A DNA stretch of 64,000 nucleotides, from NCBI GenBank assembly GCA_020634375.1, contig JACKBX010000002.1, positions 310,001 through 374,000 on the forward strand. Direction: 5' to 3'. Shown piece after piece: positions 53,956 through 61,122 of this stretch. Made by a program: the position numbers and the translations under genes. Under the pieces are notes generated by a model, which was not told the origin of the DNA, searched no databases, and saw nothing but the letters and a program-made list of their open reading frames with translations. The stretch comes from Ardenticatenaceae bacterium (GTDB lineage: Bacteria > Chloroflexota > Anaerolineae > Promineifilales > Promineifilaceae). The number at the start of each line of letters is the position of its first letter. The stretch's first letter is position 1.

Positions 53956-55578
53956 CTATTGATTTTCGTTATCATAAACCCAAACGTAGGTCAGGCCACC
54001 GCGCTCAACAGTAAACAAGGGTTCCCGTTGTTGATCGGCTTCCCACAATGCGCCCCACCCTTCGCCCAGGCCCAGGTTGCGTAAAATATGCTGCCGATAA
54101 TAAATACGGTAATCGGTATTCGCGTTGGGGATACTTGCATCAATTTGCCCACGGAAATATCGCTCTAACACGATGGCATTGATTTCGTGAATGGAGACGC
54201 TCTTTTGCTCGCCACCGGGTAAACTGTTCAAGTATTGTGCCGCTTGCTCCAAACCTTCTGCCTGCTCTTGTAAGGCAATGACGTGTACGGCCGTTTTCGG
54301 CCCACCCAGCAAATAATTGGCATGAAGCCCATAGTACGGATGGAAAGAGAAGATGAGCGCCGCTTGCAGCAGCAGCACAAGCACTGCTATGCGATACAAC
54401 CAGCGCGGTTGTACCCGCGCCGCCAACCAATCCAACAAAGACACTACCCCATAAGCAGCAAGCACATCCACCGCCGCAAACATGGGCACAATATACCGCG
54501 CTTCCTGGCGATGGGAAAGGCTCATCTGCACCACAAAAGCCCCGGCATAAATGATGAACCAGAGGATGAGAGACGGCCGTTTCTCTCGCAGCAGCCCCTT
54601 CACCGCCAACACACACGCCAGCAAAAACATCGGCAGCGTCACAAATGTCGTCCGCCATAAAAGCGTTGCCCCATAGTATAAAATACCGGGATTATTCTCA
54701 ACGTAAACCTCTCCGGCAAAGAACGTGGGATGAATGTGATACTGCACCAAATGACGCATCACGTTACCGCCCATAAAGCGCAGCGTCTCACCCGGCTGCA
54801 CCCACAGCGCCGGAAACAAGAGGAACACGATACCGACAGCAACTCCCAGCCACGCTGCCAACGCCAGGCCGACACGCAAAAAGAGCCGCCCTTGCTCCAA
54901 TAACCGCTCACGCAAAGCCGCACCTTCTTCCGGATGCCGCAAATTGGAAACACTCAAATATAATGTGGCAAAGGGCAACAAAAATAAGGATGGGCTTTTG
55001 GTCAGAAGGGCCAGCCCAAAGAAAATGGCGCTGTAGAGGAGGAAACGGCCGTGCCCCTTTTCCACGTACAGCATCAAATACAACGCCGACAGCAGCATCA
55101 AAATCGTCAGCAGTCCATCCAGATGCAGCGTCTTGCTTTGCGACAGCAAAAATGGATCCAACGCCAATAATACCCCGGCAATCAAACCCATACGGCGATC
55201 AAACAATCGGCCAATCAATACCGCCGCCAGCACAATTCCCCCAGAAATAACCAGCGCCAACGGCACAACTCCAGCCGTGTACGCTCCAAAAACTACTTCT
55301 GGCGCTCTTTGCGACTCCTGCGCCAATTCCACCAACGAATAACCACTCAATAGGCTGTAAATCTTCAAGCCCGCACCGGATAGCCACATCGTCGTCACCC
55401 CTGGATGGTAGCTCAACATCGTGCTGGCCCAATCACCCTGCCCCAATTCGTAAACAAATTGCAGCGAACGCTGATACCAGTTACCAGAACGCGAAACCGG
55501 GTAAATCACTCGCGGTAAAAACGCCAGCAAAAAAAGGACAATCCACATCCAAGCGCGACGCAGGTAACGGGTCATCAA
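53956..55578 (-). CDS. GT39-family membrane glycosyltransferase
   Basis: 540 residues with about 10-11 membrane segments. RVIYPVSRSGNWYQRSLQFVYELGQGDWASTMLSYHPGVTTMWLSG is the substrate-side first loop; DRRMGLIAGVLLALDPFLLSQSKTLHLDGLLTILMLLSALYLML (about 127-170) is the conserved PMT helix pair. It belongs to the minus-strand polysaccharide operon between Wzz and CpsD. Confidence 0.82.
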   Translation of the reverse strand: MMTRYLRRAWMWIVLFLLAFLPRVIYPVSRSGNWYQRSLQFVYELGQGDWASTMLSYHPGVTTMWLSGAGLKIYSLLSGYSLVELAQESQRAPEVVFGAYTAGVVPLALVISGGIVLAAVLIGRLFDRRMGLIAGVLLALDPFLLSQSKTLHLDGLLTILMLLSALYLMLYVEKGHGRFLLYSAIFFGLALLTKSPSLFLLPFATLYLSVSNLRHPEEGAALRERLLEQGRLFLRVGLALAAWLGVAVGIVFLLFPALWVQPGETLRFMGGNVMRHLVQYHIHPTFFAGEVYVENNPGILYYGATLLWRTTFVTLPMFLLACVLAVKGLLREKRPSLILWFIIYAGAFVVQMSLSHRQEARYIVPMFAAVDVLAAYGVVSLLDWLAARVQPRWLYRIAVLVLLLQAALIFSFHPYYGLHANYLLGGPKTAVHVIALQEQAEGLEQAAQYLNSLPGGEQKSVSIHEINAIVLERYFRGQIDASIPNANTDYRIYYRQHILRNLGLGEGWGALWEADQQREPLFTVERGGLTYVWVYDNENQ

Positions 55579-55587
55579 TCAAGGTTC

Positions 55588-56241
55588 CTAACTATCTGTG
55601 GGAATGCTGCCAATCACGGGAATGTCCAGGTAGCGCTCAATGTCTTCGCTGCGTCGCACTACACCGGACTCTATCCACTCTAAGATAAAAATGGCAATCA
55701 GCCCTAAAATAACGCCAAATACACCACCGGCAGCGGTGTTTATGGTCGTTTTGGGCTGCACTAAGGAAGCGCGAGGCTCATCTTGCCGCTCGATGGTAAT
55801 GCGGTCTTCCTGGCGGTTCTTTTCATTCTCTTGATCTTGCCATTGAATAAGCAAATCTCCCCAGCTACGGGCGATGTCATTTGCCAAATCGGGGTCCGTG
55901 TTTTCCACAGCCAACTGCAACACTAATGTCAAGCGATCTGAAGATACAGTAAAATCGCCCAAGAGCTGCTGCGGGGTCATATCAAGCTGCAAAATGTTGA
56001 TCACATCAGCAGCATAATAGCTGCTGTTCAAACGCTGCTCAAAGCTGCCCAACAACTCCCGCGAAGCCTGGGACTGTCCGTAATCGTTACGGGCCGGATG
56101 CACCAGCAGCTTTAAGTTAGATTCGTATATCTCGGTCTGCATTTTGCTGAAACCGAAGGCGGCAACGGCCGTTAACACCGCCATCACCAACACAACCCAA
56201 CCTCGCTGCCGCAAAATACGCAAATAATCACTTAGTTCCAT
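55588..56241 (-). CDS. Wzz/chain-length determinant protein
   Basis: 217 residues: a short cytosolic MELSDYLRILRQRG start, a membrane span (about 16-33), an extracytoplasmic helical domain with LVHPARNDYGQSQASRELLGSFEQRL, and a second span (about 170-190) with a TAAGGVFGVILGLIAIFILEW proline-poor variant. The C-terminal VVRRSEDIERYLDIPVIGSIP block typical of co-polymerases is present. It should activate CpsD and set polymer length. Confidence 0.88.
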   Translation of the reverse strand: MELSDYLRILRQRGWVVLVMAVLTAVAAFGFSKMQTEIYESNLKLLVHPARNDYGQSQASRELLGSFEQRLNSSYYAADVINILQLDMTPQQLLGDFTVSSDRLTLVLQLAVENTDPDLANDIARSWGDLLIQWQDQENEKNRQEDRITIERQDEPRASLVQPKTTINTAAGGVFGVILGLIAIFILEWIESGVVRRSEDIERYLDIPVIGSIPTDS

Positions 56242-56249
56242 AACTCACT

Positions 56250-56334
56250 CCTTCATAGATAGAGTGCAGAGATAGAGTATAGAGATAGAGAGCGGCTCGT
56301 TTCTCTATACTCTATCTCTATCTGTCTTTAGGGA
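56250..56334. repeat. Hairpin-forming array, AGATAGAG type
   Basis: AGAGATAGAGTATAGAGA (56268-56285) pairs perfectly over 18 bases with 56302-56319. It lies between the two Wzz genes of the operon and contains the stop (TAG at 56318-56320) of the upstream one. Confidence 0.85.
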
Positions 56335-56992
56335 TTTCGCCAATTATGGTGAAACCCATCTTTTCAATATCTGTCTTGTCGCGCAAGGTGGGATCGAGAT
56401 ACTCGACCAGCAGTGCCAGACCCACGCCTGCACCCAAAGCCAATACAATGCGCAGCGGCAAATCAAGCTGGCTGCGCAGCCCCGCAGAAATGGGTACGAC
56501 GATTGGCTCATCTAAAGGGACAATCACGGCCGTTTCTCCACCCAATTGCGGCAGCGCCTCGCCATTTTGCGCCGTCATCACGGTAATGGCTGCCTGCATC
56601 ATTGCCGCCAGCGCCTCCGCATCGCCATAGCTAATGGAAAGGGTGAGCATACTCCGCGCATTGTCGGCAGCAATCTGGATCGCCCCAGCGGGCACGTCTA
56701 TGCCTTCACTGAGCAGTTGTGCGGAAACGGCCGTTGCAAATGCCCGTCCCTGCACCCAATCCGTCAGCCCGTTCACAATATACTCCGACGCCAGCCAGTT
56801 GTAATATCGCTCTTCCTGCACTGTCAGCGCGGCCGTCTGCGGCGGCTGCGCCACCAAAAAGCGCACACCTACGTTATACGCCTGCGCGGGCGGCTGGTAT
56901 GTCACCAGCCCCACCGCCAACACCACCGCTGCCGGAATCACCACCAGCAGCCAGCGCCGTAAAAAAAGTTGCCAATATCGCCGTAATTCCAT
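56318..56992 (-). CDS. Second Wzz-like membrane protein
   Basis: 224 residues from the ATG at 56990-56992 (MELRRYWQLFLRRW); an in-frame extension to 57052 overlaps the glycosyltransferase gene. It has spans at about 15-32 and 180-205, a periplasm-like domain with the conserved pattern LASEYIVNGLTDWVQGRAF, and a C-terminal DPTLRDKTDIEKMGFTIIGEIP block. It shares the MEL-RYW/LR start and layout with the neighbouring Wzz. Two Wzz-like genes next to one kinase suggest a mixed complex. Confidence 0.82.
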   Translation of the reverse strand: MELRRYWQLFLRRWLLVVIPAAVVLAVGLVTYQPPAQAYNVGVRFLVAQPPQTAALTVQEERYYNWLASEYIVNGLTDWVQGRAFATAVSAQLLSEGIDVPAGAIQIAADNARSMLTLSISYGDAEALAAMMQAAITVMTAQNGEALPQLGGETAVIVPLDEPIVVPISAGLRSQLDLPLRIVLALGAGVGLALLVEYLDPTLRDKTDIEKMGFTIIGEIPKDR

Positions 56993-57030
56993 CTCTAATC
57001 TCCGCGTCCTTTGCGCTCTTCGCGGTTTAT
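56991..57030. repeat. Array, CTAATCTCC and GCGCTCTTCGCGG type
   Basis: A short TCTAATCTCCGCGTCCTTTGCGCTCTTCGCGG run of imperfect 7-9-base units sits at the boundary between the glycosyltransferase end and the Wzz-like gene start. Confidence 0.4.
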
Positions 57031-58118
57031 TTTTTCTCTGCCATCTTTTCATCCACGAAATCGGTCATCTTTTGACGAAAAACGGCCGTATCAAACTGCA
57101 TCGCATGTTCCCGAATCCGCGCCGGGCTAACCGACGCTGTATCAAACTCCTTCACCGCTGCGATAATAGCCTCAGCCGACTGCTCGGTAAACAGTACCCC
57201 CGTCTCATCAGGAATTACCGTATCCAATGCGCCGCCCACTGCATACGCAATCACGGGTCGGCCCGCCGCCATCGCCTGAATCGGCGCAATGCCAAAATCT
57301 TCCTCGCCCGGAAACATAAACGCTTGCGCCCGCGCCAGCAAATCTGGCAAATCCGCATCCGGCACATAGCCCAAAAACTCGACAGTCGGCCCAGCCAGCG
57401 CTTCCAATCGTTCCCGATCCCGGCCGTCACCAGCAATGAGCAGGCGGCGACCCATTTTGTTAAATGCCTCAATCAGCAAATCAATACGGCGGTACGGAAC
57501 CAATCGCCCTACAATCACATAATAATCATCCACACGGTTTGCCGGTTCAAACCGGCCCGTATCCACCGGCGGGTAAATGATAACCGACTCCCGCCCATAC
57601 ACTTTGGCGATTCGCCGCCGCACTTCCTGCGAAATAGCAATGAAATAGTCAACGCGATCCGCAGCGAGTCGATCCCACTGCCGCAAAAAGGTCAAAAATG
57701 GCGGCAGTGCTGTCCGTGCCAACCGTCCCAAATTTTCTTGCTCTGCATACTGGTGATAACGCCACACATACCGTGTGGGAGTCAGGCAGTAGCAAATGTG
57801 CGTTGTCTCTGGCCCGGTAATAATGCCGTGACAAAAGCCACTTTTATTGCTAATCACCAAGTCATATTCACGAAAATCAAACTGCTCAAAAGCAAGTGGA
57901 TACAGGGGGAAATAAAGCTGCTGTTTTTTGTGAGCAAAGGGCAAGCGGTCAATGAATGAGGTGCGGATGTCCCATTCCTGCCAGTGTGCAGGCATCCCTT
58001 CTCGCCAATAGAGTGAGGTGTATAACGGCCGTTCCGGGTACATGCTCACCAGATTCTCCAGCACATCCTCTGCGCCACCAATCTGGTTTAGCCAATCGTG
58101 TACCAATGCAATATTCAT
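57027..58118 (-). CDS. Glycosyltransferase family 4
   Basis: 363 residues, GT-B fold: N-terminal MNIALVHDWLNQIGGAEDVLENLV, central YFIAISQEVRRRIAKVYG, donor site YVIVGRLVPYRRIDLLIEAF, and the conserved GEEDFGIAPIQAMAAGRPVIAYAVGGALDTV (EX7E motif). It resembles enzymes adding mannose or other sugars to lipid-linked precursors. It is the first gene of the polysaccharide operon and overlaps the extended start of the Wzz-like gene. Confidence 0.92.
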   Translation of the reverse strand: MNIALVHDWLNQIGGAEDVLENLVSMYPERPLYTSLYWREGMPAHWQEWDIRTSFIDRLPFAHKKQQLYFPLYPLAFEQFDFREYDLVISNKSGFCHGIITGPETTHICYCLTPTRYVWRYHQYAEQENLGRLARTALPPFLTFLRQWDRLAADRVDYFIAISQEVRRRIAKVYGRESVIIYPPVDTGRFEPANRVDDYYVIVGRLVPYRRIDLLIEAFNKMGRRLLIAGDGRDRERLEALAGPTVEFLGYVPDADLPDLLARAQAFMFPGEEDFGIAPIQAMAAGRPVIAYAVGGALDTVIPDETGVLFTEQSAEAIIAAVKEFDTASVSPARIREHAMQFDTAVFRQKMTDFVDEKMAEKK

Positions 58119-58121
58119 GCG

Positions 58122-58799
58122 TCAATTTAAGCCAAGTCTTTCCATGCGTGCGGCCAATTCCGCCTCGACTTCCAGGCTTTGCATAGCATCATCAAGCTGG
58201 TTGTCCAGGCTACTGGTCTGCATCTCCCAGGCCGCATCTGCATGATCCAGGCGGCTGCGGATGTTTTCTGCCGCTTGCGCAACTTCACTGTCCCCCACTC
58301 CCACCAAAGCGTCCAACGAACGCATTGCTTTGGTAGAAATTTCCTTCGATTTAGCCAGTTGCAGTAAAAAATGCAGTTCCTCCCGCTCCTGCCGGGCAAT
58401 GTCCAGCCGCCCTTCCAACTTAATGCGAATATCATCTAATCGTTCGGCCGCACTCACTTGCCGTTCCAGGGAAGCATCATATGTTTTAATTAGTTCCAGC
58501 GTGGAATTGAGCTGCCGCTGCGAGACCATCGCCTCCGTGCGCTTGCCCTGTTGCAGAAACTGGTCAATCGCCAGATCAAATTTGGCTGCTTTATCGGCCA
58601 GCGCTTCGCGGCGGCGGCGTGAGGTTTTAATTTGAGCAAACATCGGCCCAATGGTGCTTTTGAATTCTTCTAATTCGCTCTCGGCCTCACGAATGTACTG
58701 GTCATAAACGGCCAGATCTCTTCTTTGCAACGCTTTATCAGCGGCATCGTGCAGCCGCGCTTTGAACAGGGTTCTGAGTTTGGACAGTAGAGATGCCAT
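58122..58799 (-). CDS. pspA: PspA/IM30 family envelope-stress protein
   Basis: 225 residues, almost entirely alpha-helical coiled coil: SKLRTLFKARLHDAADKAL amphipathic start, DLAVYDQYIREAESELEEFKSTIGPMFAQIKTSRRRREAL, and a long MVSQRQLNSTLELIKTYD helix. The family (ESCRT-III-related) remodels and protects the membrane. Three bases separate it from the glycosyltransferase start, so surface-polysaccharide genes may be read on from it. A perfect TATAAT lies about 7 bases before its ATG. Confidence 0.9.
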   Translation of the reverse strand: MASLLSKLRTLFKARLHDAADKALQRRDLAVYDQYIREAESELEEFKSTIGPMFAQIKTSRRRREALADKAAKFDLAIDQFLQQGKRTEAMVSQRQLNSTLELIKTYDASLERQVSAAERLDDIRIKLEGRLDIARQEREELHFLLQLAKSKEISTKAMRSLDALVGVGDSEVAQAAENIRSRLDHADAAWEMQTSSLDNQLDDAMQSLEVEAELAARMERLGLN

Positions 58800-58805
58800 G
58801 CGGAA

Positions 58806-58811
58806 ATTATA
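58806..58811 (-). promoter_or_regulatory. -10 element immediately before pspA
   Basis: TATAAT on the minus strand, ending seven bases upstream of the start codon. With normal spacing the transcript would begin at or next to the ATG, so the message could be leaderless. The -35 region is weak. Confidence 0.4.
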
Positions 58812-58821
58812 CTCAAAACAT

Positions 58822-58861
58822 AAAAAGAGACACCCGCTGCAAGATGTGCAACGGGTGTCTC
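58822..58861 (-). terminator. Intrinsic terminator between pspC and pspA
   Basis: A 10-bp stem GAGACACCCG/CGGGTGTCTC (58827-58836 with 58852-58861), extended inside by TGCA pairing, then TTTTT on the minus strand. Confidence 0.85.
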
Positions 58862-58950
58862 CCCGCCAATTGGCGGTGTTACTCTGGCTTCAGGAGATTG
58901 GAGGCCGGGTTACGGCCGTTGCCAGAGCTAACTACAAAGTTTTTTATCAA

Positions 58951-59196
58951 CTAATCGTGGACGACAATCTCTTCCTCATCAAAAGGCTGCGCTTTGGCGC
59001 TGGTAAAGGCACTGCCTTCCTCCGGCATCAAAATCGCCATCACCAAATATAGCAGCAGCCCAGGGCCACCAGCCAAAGTCATAATCACAAAAATCAGACG
59101 AATCAAAACTGGGTCTACACTCAAGTATTCGGCCAGGCCAGACGCCACACCAAATACCATGCGATCATTCATTTTCCGTACTAAACGCTTATCCAT
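58951..59196 (-). CDS. PspC domain protein
   Basis: 81 residues from ATG 59194-59196, five bases after GGAGG. A single PspC domain: KMNDRMVFGVASGLAEYLSVDPVLIRLIFVI (about 8-38), a membrane hairpin TLAGGPGLLLYLVMAILMP and an acidic tail. It is a membrane sensor-like protein of envelope-stress operons. Its neighbours PspA and the LiaI-like protein support that role. Confidence 0.9.
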   Translation of the reverse strand: MDKRLVRKMNDRMVFGVASGLAEYLSVDPVLIRLIFVIMTLAGGPGLLLYLVMAILMPEEGSAFTSAKAQPFDEEEIVVHD

Positions 59197-59277
59197 CATA
59201 ACCTCCAATAAAATTGTTCTTTGTCAATTGCAAATCAAACTGCTCTACGCCACAAACGGTAAAAGGTTGCACTCTAC

Positions 59278-59781
59278 TTAGCGCTTGCGCCCACGAATCA
59301 GAAGCCACGCACCGGCCAACATCAACATGACAGGCCATATAATTCCCGACCATCCTGGTCTGCTGAATAGTGCGCCAAAGATGACAAACATGATCGAACT
59401 GATCACAACCATACGGCCACCCACTGTTATCATTTCGCGCCCTTGCCGCTCTAGCAAGCCCGATAAAATTAAGCCCACGCCTGCAAACCCAGGGATCAAC
59501 GCCCATACATAGGCCCAACTAGCCCAGTTTCCTGTCACACTTTGGTAATATAAAATCCCACCAATACCAATGATAACACTGCCCGGCACAGCCATTGGCG
59601 GTGCGCCAAACAAAGCGCTCAACAAGAAAATACCGCCTAATGCCAGGATGACCAACGGCCATTGTTGGGCCAGATTTAATCGCAACGCTAACTCAGGAAA
59701 CATCTCCATCGTTAGAAACAAAACACCTATCAATATCATCAAGAGTCCACCCATGATGGAGCTTCGTTTTTGCATTGTCAT
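59278..59781 (-). CDS. LiaI/LiaF-type transmembrane protein
   Basis: 167 residues with about five membrane segments. An initial KRSSIMGGLLMILIGVLFLTMEMFPE helix pair, a WPLVILALGGIFLLSALFG pair and a GWSGIIWPVMLMLAGAWLLIRGRKR C-terminus match DUF5668/LiaF-type proteins that sense cell-envelope stress. GGAGG is close upstream; either ATG (59781 or 59775) could be used. Confidence 0.75.
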   Translation of the reverse strand: MTMQKRSSIMGGLLMILIGVLFLTMEMFPELALRLNLAQQWPLVILALGGIFLLSALFGAPPMAVPGSVIIGIGGILYYQSVTGNWASWAYVWALIPGFAGVGLILSGLLERQGREMITVGGRMVVISSIMFVIFGALFSRPGWSGIIWPVMLMLAGAWLLIRGRKR

Positions 59782-59805
59782 ACACCTCCATTTTCTTTTT
59801 AATGT

Positions 59806-59821
59806 ATGCGTCTATACGCAT
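59806..59821. promoter_or_regulatory. Palindrome upstream of the LiaI-like gene
   Basis: ATGCGT and ACGCAT separated by four bases, in the region of the expected promoter. A possible operator; weak evidence. Confidence 0.3.
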
Positions 59822-59923
59822 TGCAAGCAGTATAGTCGCGGCCCGAACTGTTTTGCCCTGTAGTTTGTGCTAAACTTCGGTAAATGTAACCATTACCCCA
59901 ACAAGAGAAAAGTTGCATAAACC

Positions 59924-60007
59924 ATGAATGTTTCTAAAGTCACACAGGTGCGGCTCATTACCTGCAATATTGACGATGGATGGTTATCGAGGAATGAAAT
60001 CTTATGA
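59924..60007 (+). other. Possible 27-codon upstream ORF
   Basis: ATG at 59924 to TGA at 60005-60007 overlaps the dehydrogenase ATG (60004) in the ATGA form. It could be a small leader peptide enabling coupled translation, but the Shine-Dalgarno match is poor and no family resemblance is seen. Confidence 0.25.
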
Positions 60008-61008
60008 CCCATATTTTGCTGACAGCAAATTTTTCACCGCATCTACTTGACAAGATTCGGGCTGTCTCACCTCACATTACGCTGGAATATCAAGGTTTGG
60101 TGAACGGCCGTTTCCCAGACAACATCTCCACCCCCGCCGAAATCATCTACAGCACCGGCAGTATCCCTCGACCCGAACAAGCACCTCATCTACGCTGGAT
60201 ACAAATGCACTCGGCGGGAGTAGAACGGTTGATGGAAACGGCCGTGTGGCACAGCGACATCCTCATCACCAACAGCAGCGGCATCCACGCCCCCAACATG
60301 GCCCAATACATCCTCACCCAAATTCTTGCCTGGGCACACCGCATCCCAAAATGGTTCACCACCAAACAAGGAAAAACATGGCCGCGCAACCGCTGGGACA
60401 CCTTCCTTCCTGACGAACTGCGCGGACGTACCCTGGGCATCGTCGGTTATGGCAGCATTGGCCGCGAACTCGCCCGCCTTGCCAAACCCTTCGGAATGCG
60501 CATCCTTGCCAGCAAACGCGACGCACGCCATCCCGAAGACAACGGCTACACCCTCACCGGAACTGGCGACCCCAAAGGCGAGCTTCCCGACCGCATTTAC
60601 CCCGGCGAAGCCCTGCGCTCCATGCTCCTCGAATGTGATTACGTTGCCATCACATTGCCTGCCACCAGCAAAACCCACCACCTCTTCAACGAAGAAATCT
60701 TCCGCGAAATGAAACCAACCAGTTTTCTAATCAACGTAGGTCGGGGCAGCGTCATTAATGAAAAAGACCTGGTCAAAGCCCTGAAAAAGGGCTGGATTGC
60801 TGGAGTTGGACTTGACGTTTTTGAAACCGAACCCTTACCTGACAGCAGTCCTCTATGGGAAATGGATAATGTCATCCTCACCCCTCACGTCAGTGGCTTT
60901 ACCCCACTTTATGACGAGCGTGCCACCAGCCTCTTTGTCGAAAACTTACGCCGCTATCTGGCAAAGGAACCCCTCCTCAATCTGGTACACCGTACCCTAG
61001 AGTATTGA
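60004..61008 (+). CDS. D-2-hydroxyacid dehydrogenase
   Basis: 334 residues. The NAD site GRTLGIVGYGSIGRELARLA (about 139-158), the catalytic Arg in INVGRGSVINEKDLVKAL, the Glu in GVGLDVFETEPLP (about 274) and the His in VILTPHVSGFT (about 294) are all present. Substrates may be glyoxylate, hydroxypyruvate or a related keto acid. It is a single gene after the divergent LiaI-like gene. AGGA stands about 10 bases before the ATG. Confidence 0.93.
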   Translation: MTHILLTANFSPHLLDKIRAVSPHITLEYQGLVNGRFPDNISTPAEIIYSTGSIPRPEQAPHLRWIQMHSAGVERLMETAVWHSDILITNSSGIHAPNMAQYILTQILAWAHRIPKWFTTKQGKTWPRNRWDTFLPDELRGRTLGIVGYGSIGRELARLAKPFGMRILASKRDARHPEDNGYTLTGTGDPKGELPDRIYPGEALRSMLLECDYVAITLPATSKTHHLFNEEIFREMKPTSFLINVGRGSVINEKDLVKALKKGWIAGVGLDVFETEPLPDSSPLWEMDNVILTPHVSGFTPLYDERATSLFVENLRRYLAKEPLLNLVHRTLEY

Positions 61009-61122
61009 GTAACCCCCAAGATTTACCCTAATTTACCAATCCGCAAAAATAATGGTTGATACCTCAACATTACAGTAAAATGAACGTGTGCTGTCTGGCA
61101 CTTTTTAAAAGGACAAGGAGTT

